Below, piece by piece: positions 7,797 through 16,067 of a stretch of 64,000 bases of DNA. This DNA is from JBGQBN01 sp041494805 (GTDB lineage Bacteria; Acidobacteriota; Terriglobia; Terriglobales; Acidobacteriaceae), in assembly GCA_041494805.1 (NCBI GenBank), contig JBGQBN010000003.1, positions 62,001-126,000 of the forward strand. Direction: 5' to 3'. Position 1 is the stretch's first letter. Each line of letters begins with the position of its first letter. The position numbers and the translations under genes were made by a program. The notes beneath the pieces were generated by a model. The model was not told the origin of the DNA and ran no database searches. It saw only the letters and a program-made list of their open reading frames with translations.

Positions 7797-8312
7797 ATGT
7801 GGGCGCGTCGGCTACGATTTTCGCTGGCCCTGACTATCCTTCTGACGTTTGCCATGTTGCCGCGGATTGCTGCTTCCGGCGATGATGAATCGGAACCGGC
7901 TCCACGCTTTCACGCCAAAACGCTCGATGGTGAGCAGTTCAATAATGCTTCCATCAAAGGCAAAGTTGTCCTGCTGGATTTCTGGACTACTTGGTGCCCG
8001 TACTGCCGCGAGGAGGAAGCCATGGTGGACGGCCTCGGTCACGAGTTTGCCGACAAAGGCCTAATTGTTTTGGCAGTCTACGTGGCGGAGTCGAAGAAGA
8101 AAGTGAAAAAGCATCTTGAAGAGCATCCGCGGTCTTGCAAAGTAGTTCTTACGGAAGACACCAACCTGGCCGCCATGTACCAGGCGAACAGCTATCCGAT
8201 TTATGTAGTGATTGACCGTGATGGCAATATCGCCGGCACGCAACGCGGCGCGGCAGGCGAAAGAGCGTTGCGAAATCTTCTGCGGCGCGCCGGACTCGGA
8301 ACAGAAGATTAA
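7797..8312 (+). CDS. TlpA/ResA-like thiol-disulfide oxidoreductase
   Basis: A 171-residue exported thioredoxin-fold protein. The N-terminus has Arg residues then a hydrophobic stretch (FSLALTILLTFAML) ending near IAASG, a signal peptide or anchor. The active site is WTTWCPYC (C67, C70), with Pro-Tyr between the cysteines rather than Gly-Pro. ANSYPIYVVIDRDG holds the cis-proline. Such proteins reduce or isomerise disulfides in the periplasm, for example in cytochrome c maturation, but no partner genes are nearby. ATG 7797 was chosen because it begins the signal peptide; an upstream in-frame codon at 7743 would bury it. Confidence 0.85.
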   Translation: MWARRLRFSLALTILLTFAMLPRIAASGDDESEPAPRFHAKTLDGEQFNNASIKGKVVLLDFWTTWCPYCREEEAMVDGLGHEFADKGLIVLAVYVAESKKKVKKHLEEHPRSCKVVLTEDTNLAAMYQANSYPIYVVIDRDGNIAGTQRGAAGERALRNLLRRAGLGTED

Positions 8313-8348
8313 TTCCGCACCTTTCCTCACTCTTCGTCAAGTGTCAAG

Positions 8349-9569
8349 ATGGGGTTGCTACAATCCCTTGCCGTGTCTATCCGATTCCAGATCGAGGCGA
8401 CTTGTGGTCCTGCGCGCGTGGGCAAGCTCATCACTCCGCACGGTGAGGTCGAGACCCCTGTCTTCATGCCCGTTGGAACCCTGGCTTCGGTCAAAGGCGT
8501 GCCCCAGGATGTGCTCGAAGAATTGGGCGTCCAAATTCTGCTGGGGAATACTTATCACCTTTACCTCAGGCCGGGGATTGAGCAAATAAGAAAGCTAGGC
8601 GGGCTGCATGGCTTCATGGCTTGGCCACGGGCGATCCTCACGGACTCAGGTGGCTTCCAGGTGTTCAGCCTAAATGACCTGCGCAAGGTCACGGAGGAAG
8701 GTGTGACTTTTCGCTCGCACCTGGATGGTTCCTCGCATTGCTTCAGTCCGGAGAGTGCCATGGAGGCGCAGATCGGACTGGGTGCGGACATCATCATGGC
8801 GTTTGATGAGTGCACGGAGTATCCAGCGGACGGCGACCGGGCACGAGCGTCCATGGAGTTGACGTTGCGCTGGGCGGAGAGAAGCCGGCGACATTTTGAG
8901 GAGCACAAGCAGGAAGTGCCGTGGGGAATCAGCCGTCAGGGAAAGCAGGTCCTTCGCTTCGCTCAGGATGACAACCCGAAAGAAATGGGTGGGGGGGCAA
9001 CCCAGGCTTTATTTGGCATCGTGCAGGGTGGCATGGATCCACAACTAAGGAAAGAATCGGCCGAGCGAACCATCGAGACCGGCTTCCCCGGGTACGCAAT
9101 TGGCGGCTTGAGCGTCGGCGAGCCACGGGCCCTCACGCGGGAGATTGTCGAAGCCACAATCGAGCATCTGCCGGCCGACAAGCCGCGTTACCTCATGGGC
9201 GTGGGCACGCCCGAGGAAATCGTCGAATATGCCAATCTGGGGATCGACATGATGGACTGCGTGCTGCCCACGCGGGCGGCGCGCCACGGGCTGCTCTTTA
9301 CCTCAGAGGGGAAGGTCTCCATCAAGCAGGCCCGGTACGCGGCTGACCAAGGTCCTCTCGACCCCAACTGCGGCTGCCGGGTGTGCACCCGCTACTCCCG
9401 AGCCTATCTGCGGCACCTGTATGCCTCGAACGAGGTGCTGGCGCAAGTCTTGAATACAGTCCACAACCTCAGCTTCTACCTTGACACCATGCGGGCGGTG
9501 CGTCATTCTATTGGACTTGGGAAAAGGGCCTGTTCGCTTTCTGGCGCGTGGTCGCGACCGAAACCGTAG
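8349..9569 (+). CDS. tgt: tRNA-guanine transglycosylase
   Basis: Tgt swaps the wobble guanine of GUN tRNAs for preQ1 in queuosine synthesis. Landmarks: VETPVFMPVGTLASVKG, NTYHLYLRPG, DSGGFQVFSL with the catalytic Asp, ALFGIVQGG, MGVGTPEEIVEYANLGIDMMDCVLPTR with the nucleophilic Asp, and the zinc site CGCRVC...H. Residues about 197-217 (bases 8938-8997) are an in-frame insert from a dispersed repeat (VLRFAQDD). The last 18 residues do not resemble the usual tail, while another frame does (see findings). ATG 8349 and GTG 8373 are both possible starts. It heads the common tgt-yajC-secD-secF cluster. Confidence 0.95.
   Translation: MGLLQSLAVSIRFQIEATCGPARVGKLITPHGEVETPVFMPVGTLASVKGVPQDVLEELGVQILLGNTYHLYLRPGIEQIRKLGGLHGFMAWPRAILTDSGGFQVFSLNDLRKVTEEGVTFRSHLDGSSHCFSPESAMEAQIGLGADIIMAFDECTEYPADGDRARASMELTLRWAERSRRHFEEHKQEVPWGISRQGKQVLRFAQDDNPKEMGGGATQALFGIVQGGMDPQLRKESAERTIETGFPGYAIGGLSVGEPRALTREIVEATIEHLPADKPRYLMGVGTPEEIVEYANLGIDMMDCVLPTRAARHGLLFTSEGKVSIKQARYAADQGPLDPNCGCRVCTRYSRAYLRHLYASNEVLAQVLNTVHNLSFYLDTMRAVRHSIGLGKRACSLSGAWSRPKP
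8938..8997. repeat. Dispersed repeat inserted in frame in tgt
   Basis: The plus strand reads GKQVLRFAQDDNP in the tgt frame. The opposite strand reads CHPERSEGPAF, a peptide string that recurs wherever this class of intergenic repeat is translated. It sits between the conserved blocks RHFEEHK and ALFGIVQGG of Tgt, where other Tgt proteins have only a short loop. Confidence 0.7.
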
Positions 9570-9708
9570 CTCGGCATCCCCAGTTCATGCCTAGCTGAAG
9601 GATTTCCGGCCTGAATACACGAGAACTCCAGCGGTAAAATACACGGGACCAGAAGCGCCGGCAGGGCGCGGGTCCAGTTATGACGGAGAACGAGTCTCCA
9701 GGTCTTCA

Positions 9709-10026
9709 ATGAGCGTTCCATACCTGTTGGCGCTGCAAATCGGCGGTGGGTCCAGTTGGGTGATGGCCGGACCACTGGTCCTGATGTTTGCCATCTTTTA
9801 TTTTCTGCTGATCCTGCCGCAACAGCGCCGCCAGAAGAAATGGCAGCAGATGCTGAACGACCTGAAAACCGGGGACAAGGTTGTCACCAGCGGCGGGCTT
9901 CGCGGAACCATCGTGGCGCTGAAGGACGATTATCTTCACCTGCGGGTGCCGCCGGATAATCTGCGGATCGAGGTCAGCCGGGCCTCCATAGCATCGGTAG
10001 CAACGGCGGAAGAAAGTAACAAGTAG
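9709..10026 (+). CDS. yajC: Preprotein translocase subunit YajC
   Basis: A 105-residue single-pass membrane protein, normal for YajC. One hydrophobic helix (about residues 18-37, VMAGPLVLMFAIFYFLLILP) is followed by QQRRQKKWQQML and the SH3-like segment LKTGDKVVTSGGLRGTIVAL, the family signature. YajC associates with SecDF and assists proton-driven protein export. It lies 27 nt upstream of secD. The 139-nt gap from tgt contains a possible -10 element (TAAAAT, 9635-9640) but no convincing -35, so read-through from tgt remains likely. Confidence 0.95.
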   Translation: MSVPYLLALQIGGGSSWVMAGPLVLMFAIFYFLLILPQQRRQKKWQQMLNDLKTGDKVVTSGGLRGTIVALKDDYLHLRVPPDNLRIEVSRASIASVATAEESNK

Positions 10027-10053
10027 GACGGACTTAAGTCGACTCAGTCATCC

Positions 10054-11685
10054 ATGAACAAGAATTTGGGCTGGAAGTTAGTACTCATCATCGGGACCTT
10101 GCTGGTGTTCCTGTTTGGCATCTTCGGGATCCCGAAGGGCTGGTCGGGGCAGGGGCTGTTGGCGTCCTTGCAGGACCGCGTTCACCTCGGGTTGGACCTT
10201 AAGGGAGGGACCCACCTGATCCTGCAGGTGCAAGTGAACGACGCAGTCAATGCCGAATCCGATCACGCGCTGGAACGGCTGAAAGACTCCCTCAACAAGC
10301 GCAAGATCAATTACGCCGACATCTCCAAGCCTGATCCCGTCGGCGACCCTGACAGAATCGTTCTTAAGGGAGTGCCGCCCGAAGCGACTTCCGACCTTCG
10401 GACCTTTGTCAGTGACAGTTTGCCGGAATACGACTTGGCCTCGGGCATCGAGAATTCCTGGACTCTCTCGATGAAGGCGCAAACCCTGGCGCAGCTTAAG
10501 AACCGGGCCGTCACCCAAGCCATCGAGACCATCCGCAACCGCATTGATCAACTGGGCGTGAGCGAACCGGTGATCCAGGAGCACGGGCTGGGGCAGTACC
10601 AGATCCTGGTGCAATTGCCTGGCGTGGACGATCCCGCCCGCGTCAAGGACATCATGCAGTCCACCGCCATGCTGGAAATCAAGCAGGTGTTGGGCGGTCC
10701 GTATACCAGCGAGCTGGAAGCCTTGCAGCAAAACAATGGCGTCTTGCCGCCCAATGCCATGCTGCTGAAGGGCCGCAGTATTGGGAGCAGGCCAGGCACC
10801 GACACAGGCGAGGAGTACTACCTGGTAACGCGGAGTTCAGCCGTGGCCGGCGCAGATCTGCGGCCCGGTGGCGCCAGCGTGGGTCGCGACTCGAACACCA
10901 ACACGCCGGATGTAGGCTTCCTCCTTACCAATGAGGGCGGGCGCAAGTTCGCGGCTTTCACCGGGGCTCACGTGGGAGACAAGCTGGCCGTGGTGCTCGA
11001 CAACCGGGTGCGGGAAGTGGCAAACATCCAGGAACAGATCCATGACCAGGGTCGCATCAGTGGTGGCGGGATGAGCGAGCAGGCGGCAAAGGATCTGGCC
11101 CTGGTGCTGAACTCGGGCGCATTGCCGGCCAGCATCAAGTATCTGGAAGAACGCACGGTGGGACCTTCGCTGGGCGCTGACTCCATTCGCTCGGGAGTAC
11201 GCGCGGCCATTATCGGCATGCTGGCGGTGCTGGTCTTCATGCTGGTCTACTACCGCGGCGCGGGCATCAACGCGGATCTGGCCCTGATTCTGAACCTGAT
11301 CATCCTGCTGGGTTTCATGGGATACTTCGGGGCCACGCTCACCCTGCCAGGGATCGCTGGAGTCATCCTGACCGTCGGTATGGGCGTGGACTCCAATGTC
11401 CTGATTTTCGAGCGTATTCGAGAAGAACTGCGGAACGGAAAAACACCGCCGTCCGCCGTGGAGCAGGGTTTCAGCCACGCCTGGATAACGATTGTGGACA
11501 CGCACGTGACTACCATCGTTTCGGCGGCCATCCTGTTCCTGTTCGGCACCGGCCCGGTAAAGGGGTTCGCGGTCACCTTGACCTTCGGTCTGCTGGCCAA
11601 CTTATTTACCGCGGTTTTCGTGTCCCGCGTGATCTTTGACTGGATACTCAGCCGCAAGCAGCGCGGGGAAGCGTTGAGCATTTAG
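10054..11685 (+). CDS. secD: Protein translocase subunit SecD
   Basis: SecD, 543 residues, uses the proton gradient with SecF to pull preproteins across the inner membrane. One N-terminal helix (VLIIGTLLVFLFGIFG) precedes the periplasmic P1 domain beginning VHLGLDLKGGTHLILQV; the base domain contains IRNRIDQLGVSEPVIQ and the P1 head. The last ~190 residues hold five helices including GMGVDSNVLIFERIREEL, where the RND-type Asp lies. The length is within the usual range. It is followed after 86 nt by secF; two hairpins lie in that gap. Confidence 0.97.
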   Translation: MNKNLGWKLVLIIGTLLVFLFGIFGIPKGWSGQGLLASLQDRVHLGLDLKGGTHLILQVQVNDAVNAESDHALERLKDSLNKRKINYADISKPDPVGDPDRIVLKGVPPEATSDLRTFVSDSLPEYDLASGIENSWTLSMKAQTLAQLKNRAVTQAIETIRNRIDQLGVSEPVIQEHGLGQYQILVQLPGVDDPARVKDIMQSTAMLEIKQVLGGPYTSELEALQQNNGVLPPNAMLLKGRSIGSRPGTDTGEEYYLVTRSSAVAGADLRPGGASVGRDSNTNTPDVGFLLTNEGGRKFAAFTGAHVGDKLAVVLDNRVREVANIQEQIHDQGRISGGGMSEQAAKDLALVLNSGALPASIKYLEERTVGPSLGADSIRSGVRAAIIGMLAVLVFMLVYYRGAGINADLALILNLIILLGFMGYFGATLTLPGIAGVILTVGMGVDSNVLIFERIREELRNGKTPPSAVEQGFSHAWITIVDTHVTTIVSAAILFLFGTGPVKGFAVTLTFGLLANLFTAVFVSRVIFDWILSRKQRGEALSI

Positions 11686-11689
11686 TTGT

Positions 11690-11725
11690 CGGGCATTGCC
11701 CGGCAGGAGCGGGTCTTTCACCCGC
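11690..11725 (+). promoter_or_regulatory. Two small hairpins between secD and secF
   Basis: CGGGC/GCCCG (11690-11702, 3-nt loop) and GCGGGT/ACCCGC (11709-11725) form two adjacent stems right after the secD stop. No T-run follows, so they are not intrinsic terminators; they may stabilise or process the secDF mRNA. The role is inferred. Confidence 0.45.
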
Positions 11726-11771
11726 TTCGCGGTTGTTATTAGAAAGTAACAATAAAGGGGTTCCAGACAGC

Positions 11772-12965
11772 GTGGAATTTTTTAGCAATCCAAACATAGA
11801 TTTTCTCGGGAAAAAGTGGTACTTTCTCGCTTTTTCGCTGGTGTTCAGCGTGGCGGGTGTATTCTCCATGCTTTTCTGGCATGGAACCCCGTTAGGCGTA
11901 GATTTCCAGGGGGGCACGCTGGTCTACGTAAAGTTTGTCCAGAGTCCGGATGACAATGGCATCCGGGCCGCCATGGATCGCGCGGGCCTGCACAATGCGC
12001 GCATCCAGCGTTACGGACCTGCACCCAACAACGAAGTGCTGATTGCCCTGGAAGAGAAAGAGACCAACGAACAAGCGCTGGATCGGGGCAAGGTCCAGAT
12101 CATCAGTGCGCTGGAGACCAATGCTCCGGCGGGGAAGCTGGACCTGAACAACGTCAGTTCTTTGACATTGACGAATTACCTGCTGGAAAAAGATCCGCTG
12201 CGCGCAGGGACCGATGCCAACCAGCGCTACACCGCGCAGGGGCAAGCCATCGTCAACTATCGCGACAAGACCAAGGGCGGGGTGCTGGGTTCGTTTGACG
12301 AACTGAAAGGCGCAGTCGATCCCGCAGTAGTTGCGGCATTGTCCGAGGGATTCTACCTCTCCGATTTCGGAGTGCGGAACGTGGAGATCGTTGGACCCCA
12401 GGTGGGCCAGCAATTAAAGACCCAGGCCAAGCTGGCAGTTCTTTACTCATTGGCCGGCATGTTGGTGTATCTTGGGTTCCGCTTTGAGTGGATCTACGGC
12501 GTGGCGGCAGTCGTGACTGTGTTCCACGACACTTTGATAACGGTGGGCGCGTTCTCGCTGCTGAACAAGGAGATTTCGCTGACCGTGGTCGCAGCCATCC
12601 TGACCCTGGTGGGTTACTCGAACAACGACACCATCGTGGTGTTCGACCGCATACGCGAGAACTTGAAACTAATGCGGCGGGAGAAGCTGTCCGACGTCGT
12701 AAACCGCAGCATTAATCAGACTCTGAGCCGAACCATCTTGACAGCCGGGTTAACCTTCTTGACTGTGCTGGCTTTGTATCTGTTCGGGGGCGAGGTGCTG
12801 CATGGGTTCTCGTTCGCGCTGGTAATCGGCATTCTGATCGGGACGTATTCCTCGATCGCCATTGCCGCGCCTATCCTGGTGGCCTATCAGGATTGGCGGG
12901 CGAACCGGGGCCGGCAGCCCGTGGTTGTCGGAACCGGCAAGAAGCAGAAGGTTAGCGGCGCTTGA
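11772..12965 (+). CDS. secF: Protein translocase subunit SecF
   Basis: SecF partner of SecD. The GTG at 11772 gives VEFFSNPNIDFLGKKWYF, a standard SecF N-terminus, with AAAGGGG about 12 nt upstream; an in-frame TTG at 11733 would add 13 unrelated residues. Features: first helix, GVDFQGGTLVYVKF, then IVGPQVGQQLKTQAKLAVLYSLAGMLVYLGFRFEW and the helical bundle with YSNNDTIVVFDRIREN. At 397 residues it is longer than the ~310 of E. coli because the periplasmic domain has about 80 extra residues (roughly 95-185), which I believe is usual for this phylum. It ends the yajC-secDF group. Confidence 0.96.
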   Translation: MEFFSNPNIDFLGKKWYFLAFSLVFSVAGVFSMLFWHGTPLGVDFQGGTLVYVKFVQSPDDNGIRAAMDRAGLHNARIQRYGPAPNNEVLIALEEKETNEQALDRGKVQIISALETNAPAGKLDLNNVSSLTLTNYLLEKDPLRAGTDANQRYTAQGQAIVNYRDKTKGGVLGSFDELKGAVDPAVVAALSEGFYLSDFGVRNVEIVGPQVGQQLKTQAKLAVLYSLAGMLVYLGFRFEWIYGVAAVVTVFHDTLITVGAFSLLNKEISLTVVAAILTLVGYSNNDTIVVFDRIRENLKLMRREKLSDVVNRSINQTLSRTILTAGLTFLTVLALYLFGGEVLHGFSFALVIGILIGTYSSIAIAAPILVAYQDWRANRGRQPVVVGTGKKQKVSGA

Positions 12966-12975
12966 GTTTTGCTGC

Positions 12976-13004
12976 TTGGCAGGATGCAAGTTTTTGATTA
13001 TAAA
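12976..13004 (+). promoter_or_regulatory. Sigma-70-type promoter of the tonB-exb operon
   Basis: TTGGCA (12976-12981), a 17-nt spacer and TATAAA (12999-13004) form a near-consensus promoter 10 nt after secF. The transcript would have a leader of about 110 nt before the TonB start at 13124. Confidence 0.65.
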
Positions 13005-13123
13005 TGACTTGGCTCGCATGTCGAATGCTGGGATGTGGGTTGCCTCAGAAACCCAGGGTTCGGGAGCAAAGAGCAAACAGGCGGTGTCTAAGACAAGGTT
13101 AGGGTCTGTGTAGGAGAAACCTT

Positions 13124-13864
13124 ATGTTTGAAGACAGCCTTATTGAATCGGGTAACAGGCTGAAGACAAAGCGGGGCATGACGACGGTCATCTCTTTTAT
13201 TTTCCAGGTGATGCTGATCGGGGTGTTGGTGTTGATCCCGCTGCTATTTACCGAAGCCCTGCCCAAAACGCAATTGATGACCTTCCTGGTGGCCCCGCCA
13301 CCGCCGCCACCGCCGCCACCGCCGCCGGCAGCGGCTGAGATTAAAGTGGTGAAGATGATTCAGAGCGATATCATCAACGGGCAATTACGCACCCCCACCA
13401 AGATTCCCGAGAAAGTACAGATGATCAAGGAAGAAGAAGCTCCGCCAGTAACGTCGATGGCCGGCGTTTTCGGTGGCGTCCCCGGTGGCGTGCCCGGCGG
13501 GCAGATGGGCGGCGTGATCGGCGGAATCATCAGTTCGACTCTGATCGCAGTTCCCAGGGTGGCCACGCCGCAGCGCGTCCGCGTGTCCCAGGGCGTGACC
13601 CAGGGTCTGCTGATCCGTAAAATTCAGCCGGTCTATCCTCCCTTGGCGCGGCAGGCGCGCATCCAAGGATCGGTGTTGTTGCAGGCTGAAATCAGCAAGG
13701 ATGGGACGATCGAGAACCTGCGTTTGATCAGCGGTCATCCCATGCTGGCGCCGGCAGCCATCGAAGCGGTCAAACAGTGGAAGTACCGGCCATACATCCT
13801 GAACGGTGAACCGGTGGAAGTGGACACCCAGATTACGGTGAACTTTACGCTATCCGGAGGCTAG
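13124..13864 (+). CDS. TonB-family energy transducer
   Basis: A 246-residue TonB-like protein that spans the inner membrane and periplasm and passes proton-motive energy from ExbB/ExbD to outer-membrane receptors. Seen: one transmembrane helix (about 21-43), an unbroken run of eleven Pro (58-68), a Gly-rich stretch (GGVPGGVPGGQMGG), and a C-terminal TonB domain with QPVYPPLARQARIQGSVLLQ and AIEAVKQWKYRPYILNGEPV. Strong sequence AGGAGAAACCTT before ATG 13124 provides the Shine-Dalgarno site. exbB and two exbD genes follow on the same strand. Confidence 0.93.
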   Translation: MFEDSLIESGNRLKTKRGMTTVISFIFQVMLIGVLVLIPLLFTEALPKTQLMTFLVAPPPPPPPPPPPAAAEIKVVKMIQSDIINGQLRTPTKIPEKVQMIKEEEAPPVTSMAGVFGGVPGGVPGGQMGGVIGGIISSTLIAVPRVATPQRVRVSQGVTQGLLIRKIQPVYPPLARQARIQGSVLLQAEISKDGTIENLRLISGHPMLAPAAIEAVKQWKYRPYILNGEPVEVDTQITVNFTLSGG

Positions 13865-14100
13865 GCCAACGGGCAGGGAGTGGTCCCAGGTTGTGAAGGA
13901 GTTCGTGGCGGTTGCCTTCCCCCAATCCCACCTTTTAGAGTGGCCGGGGCGTTCGAAGGAATCGAGGGCCGCCCTCACCGATTGCGCAGGCAGCCAATTG
14001 CCGGAGTAGGACTCGGTATACGACTGGACCAGTGCCGAGATCATCGGTAGCAGCAGAGCGATTCCGTAACTAGACGAGTTCTGAGGAGGGAAAGCAACTC
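13865..14100. other. 236-nt gap between tonB and exbB
   Basis: No open frame of note, no terminator with a T-run and no clear promoter. AGGAGGG at 14083-14089 is the Shine-Dalgarno site of exbB. The gap is long for an operon but the gene order suggests read-through. Confidence 0.4.
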
Positions 14101-14862
14101 ATGTTCGTAGCCAACCTAGCAACAGTAGCATTCACGCACTTCTCGATGGCCGCCACTTGGCTGCTTCAGCAGCAGGAGGCGACCAACTTTTCGGACCCGA
14201 TTTCGCTATGGAGAGCCATGGGTATTGTGGCGAAAATCGTGGTCATCATTCTGTTCATCATGTCCGGGTGGTCGATCGGCGTGATGATTGACCGCTGGAT
14301 GGCGTTCAGCGCGGCGCGCAAACAGTCGCGAGTGTTCGCTCCCGCAGTGGCGGGCGCGCTTCGCGACGGCAAGATTGACGAAGCCATCAAGGTGGCGGAG
14401 CGCAACAAAAAGAGCCACCTGGCGAAGGTGGTTACGGCCGGCCTGATGGAATTTCGTGCCCACCAGGACAGCAGTGACATCCCAGGCGAGACCATCGAAG
14501 CCTCCAAGCGCGCCCTCGAGCGTACGGAAGCCATCGTTCATGCCGAGTTGAAGCGCGGCTTGGGCGGCTTGGCGACCATCGGATCGACGGCTCCGTTCGT
14601 GGGGCTGTTCGGCACCGTGTTCGGCATTCTGAACGCGTTCCGAGGCATTTCTCAGGAAAAAGCCACCGGACTGGCAGCCGTGGCCGGCGGTATCTCGGAA
14701 GCGCTGGTAACCACCGCGATCGGGTTGTTCGTGGCGATTCCAGCCGTGATGATGTTCAACTATCTGACCGGTCGCGTGGAAGCCTTCGACGTGGAGATGG
14801 ATAACTCCTCGAGCGAGTTGATCGATTACTTCCTGAAGCGGCGTGGCATGCGCCGTTCCTAA
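14101..14862 (+). CDS. exbB: MotA/TolQ/ExbB proton channel family protein
   Basis: A 253-residue inner-membrane protein with three helices: the first around residues 42-61 (GIVAKIVVIILFIMSGWSIG), and two in the C-terminal half (GSTAPFVGLFGTVFGILNAF and ALVTTAIGLFVAIPAVMMFNYL). GLFGTVFGI and the TAIGLFVAIPA block are typical of the ExbB/TolQ channel, which forms a proton-conducting complex with ExbD. Position between tonB and two exbD genes favours ExbB over TolQ. A GC-rich hairpin follows the gene. Confidence 0.93.
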   Translation: MFVANLATVAFTHFSMAATWLLQQQEATNFSDPISLWRAMGIVAKIVVIILFIMSGWSIGVMIDRWMAFSAARKQSRVFAPAVAGALRDGKIDEAIKVAERNKKSHLAKVVTAGLMEFRAHQDSSDIPGETIEASKRALERTEAIVHAELKRGLGGLATIGSTAPFVGLFGTVFGILNAFRGISQEKATGLAAVAGGISEALVTTAIGLFVAIPAVMMFNYLTGRVEAFDVEMDNSSSELIDYFLKRRGMRRS

Positions 14863-14907
14863 GGCTTTGACGAAGAACAGGGCTGCGGCTTCGAGTTGCT
14901 GGCTCCG

Positions 14908-14930
14908 GCGCCGGGGAAATCCCCCGGCGC
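14908..14930 (+). promoter_or_regulatory. GC-rich hairpin between exbB and exbD
   Basis: GCGCCGGGG, a short AAATC loop, and CCCCGGCGC form a perfect 9-bp stem. No T-run follows, so full termination is unlikely. It could protect the 3' end of the tonB-exbB message or tune the ratio of ExbB to ExbD. Confidence 0.5.
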
Positions 14931-15006
14931 GAAAGCCCGGAGCGGTGAGAGACTGACTTCCGAGGTGGCTTGGGCGGAATCCTAAAGGTGCGGGAGAGGT
15001 AAGCCT

Positions 15007-15477
15007 ATGGCAATGGCAAAACGGAACGAGGGGGCGAAGGTCAATTCCAACATCAACGTGACCCCCATGGTGGACGTGATGTTGGTGTTGCTGATCATCT
15101 TCATGGTGATCACACCCATGTTGCAGCACGGCGTGAGCGTGGACCTGGCCAAGGTCAATAACCCAGAGCAGATGCCAGATGCGGATAAAGAAGATGCGCT
15201 GCTGGTGGCGGTTATGCGTGACGGCAGCGTCTACTTCGGAAATAACAAACTTCCGGTAGACCAGCTCACCGGCCAGATCAAAGACCGTATCGCCAACCGT
15301 GTGGATAAGCGGGTGTATGTCAAGGCGGATGCGCGTGCCAAGTTCGGCTCGGTCGTGGAGGTAGTGGATAACGTGCGCGCGGCGGGAGTGGACCAGCTCG
15401 GGCTGTTAACCGATCAGCGCAAGACGACTGCACCCCCGCCGGCAACGACTACGCCCCCACCCAGCGGCGGGCAATAG
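15007..15477 (+). CDS. exbD: ExbD/TolR biopolymer transport protein (first copy)
   Basis: A 156-residue ExbD: short cytoplasmic N-terminus, INVTPMVDVMLVLLIIFMVI with the conserved Asp that carries protons through the ExbB channel, then a periplasmic domain ending in a Pro/Thr-rich tail (PPPATTTPPPSGG). It is 24 nt upstream of a second exbD. AGGTAAGCCT precedes ATG 15007. The periplasmic part contains DGSVYFGNNKLPVDQL and VYVKADARAKFGSVVEVVD, normal for the family. Confidence 0.93.
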   Translation: MAMAKRNEGAKVNSNINVTPMVDVMLVLLIIFMVITPMLQHGVSVDLAKVNNPEQMPDADKEDALLVAVMRDGSVYFGNNKLPVDQLTGQIKDRIANRVDKRVYVKADARAKFGSVVEVVDNVRAAGVDQLGLLTDQRKTTAPPPATTTPPPSGGQ

Positions 15478-15501
15478 GCAAGGAATCAGAGGAGAACGAC
15501 T

Positions 15502-15945
15502 ATGTCAATGACAACTGGAGCGGCGGGTGGCGGCCAGACCGCGGATATTAACGTTACGCCGTTGATTGATGTGCTTCTGGTGCTGCTGATCATCTTCATG
15601 GTGATCACACCGTTAACTCCGAAGGGATTGGACGCTCTGGTACCCCAGCCTCCACCTCCGAATGCGCCCAAGAACAACACTCCGGACCGCACCATCGTGG
15701 TGCAATTGATTGATCGCGGCGCGGGTCAGCTACCGGCCCTGAAGATCAATCAGGAAGACACGACCTGGGAGAACCTGCAGGGACGCCTGACCGACATCTT
15801 CAAGACGCGAGCGGAAAAGGTGATGTTCGTCAAAGGGGACAACAATGTTCCGTTTGCCGACGTGGCCAATGTGATTGACATCGCGCACGCCGCCGGCGTG
15901 GACAAGGTAGGTCTGATTACCGCCAAGATTGAAGCTGGTGGATAG
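15502..15945 (+). CDS. exbD: ExbD/TolR biopolymer transport protein (second copy)
   Basis: A second ExbD of 147 residues with ADINVTPLIDVLLVLLIIFMVI and its conserved Asp, then RTIVVQLIDRG, KVMFVKGDNNVPFADVANVID and DKVGLITAKIE. Paired but diverged exbD genes are frequent in Acidobacteria and probably form a heteromeric ExbD stalk. AGAGGAGAACG gives a good Shine-Dalgarno site before ATG 15502. Confidence 0.93.
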   Translation: MSMTTGAAGGGQTADINVTPLIDVLLVLLIIFMVITPLTPKGLDALVPQPPPPNAPKNNTPDRTIVVQLIDRGAGQLPALKINQEDTTWENLQGRLTDIFKTRAEKVMFVKGDNNVPFADVANVIDIAHAAGVDKVGLITAKIEAGG

Positions 15946-16067
15946 TCTGGCAGAGGCTAAGGGCACACCAGGAATCGGGTGTGGGCACGAGTCTGTGGCC
16001 TGCTCGCACCGAGTTGTCCGGCTCTACAGGTCCTGACGATTCTGTGGCAAGGGGGACTTATAACGCA

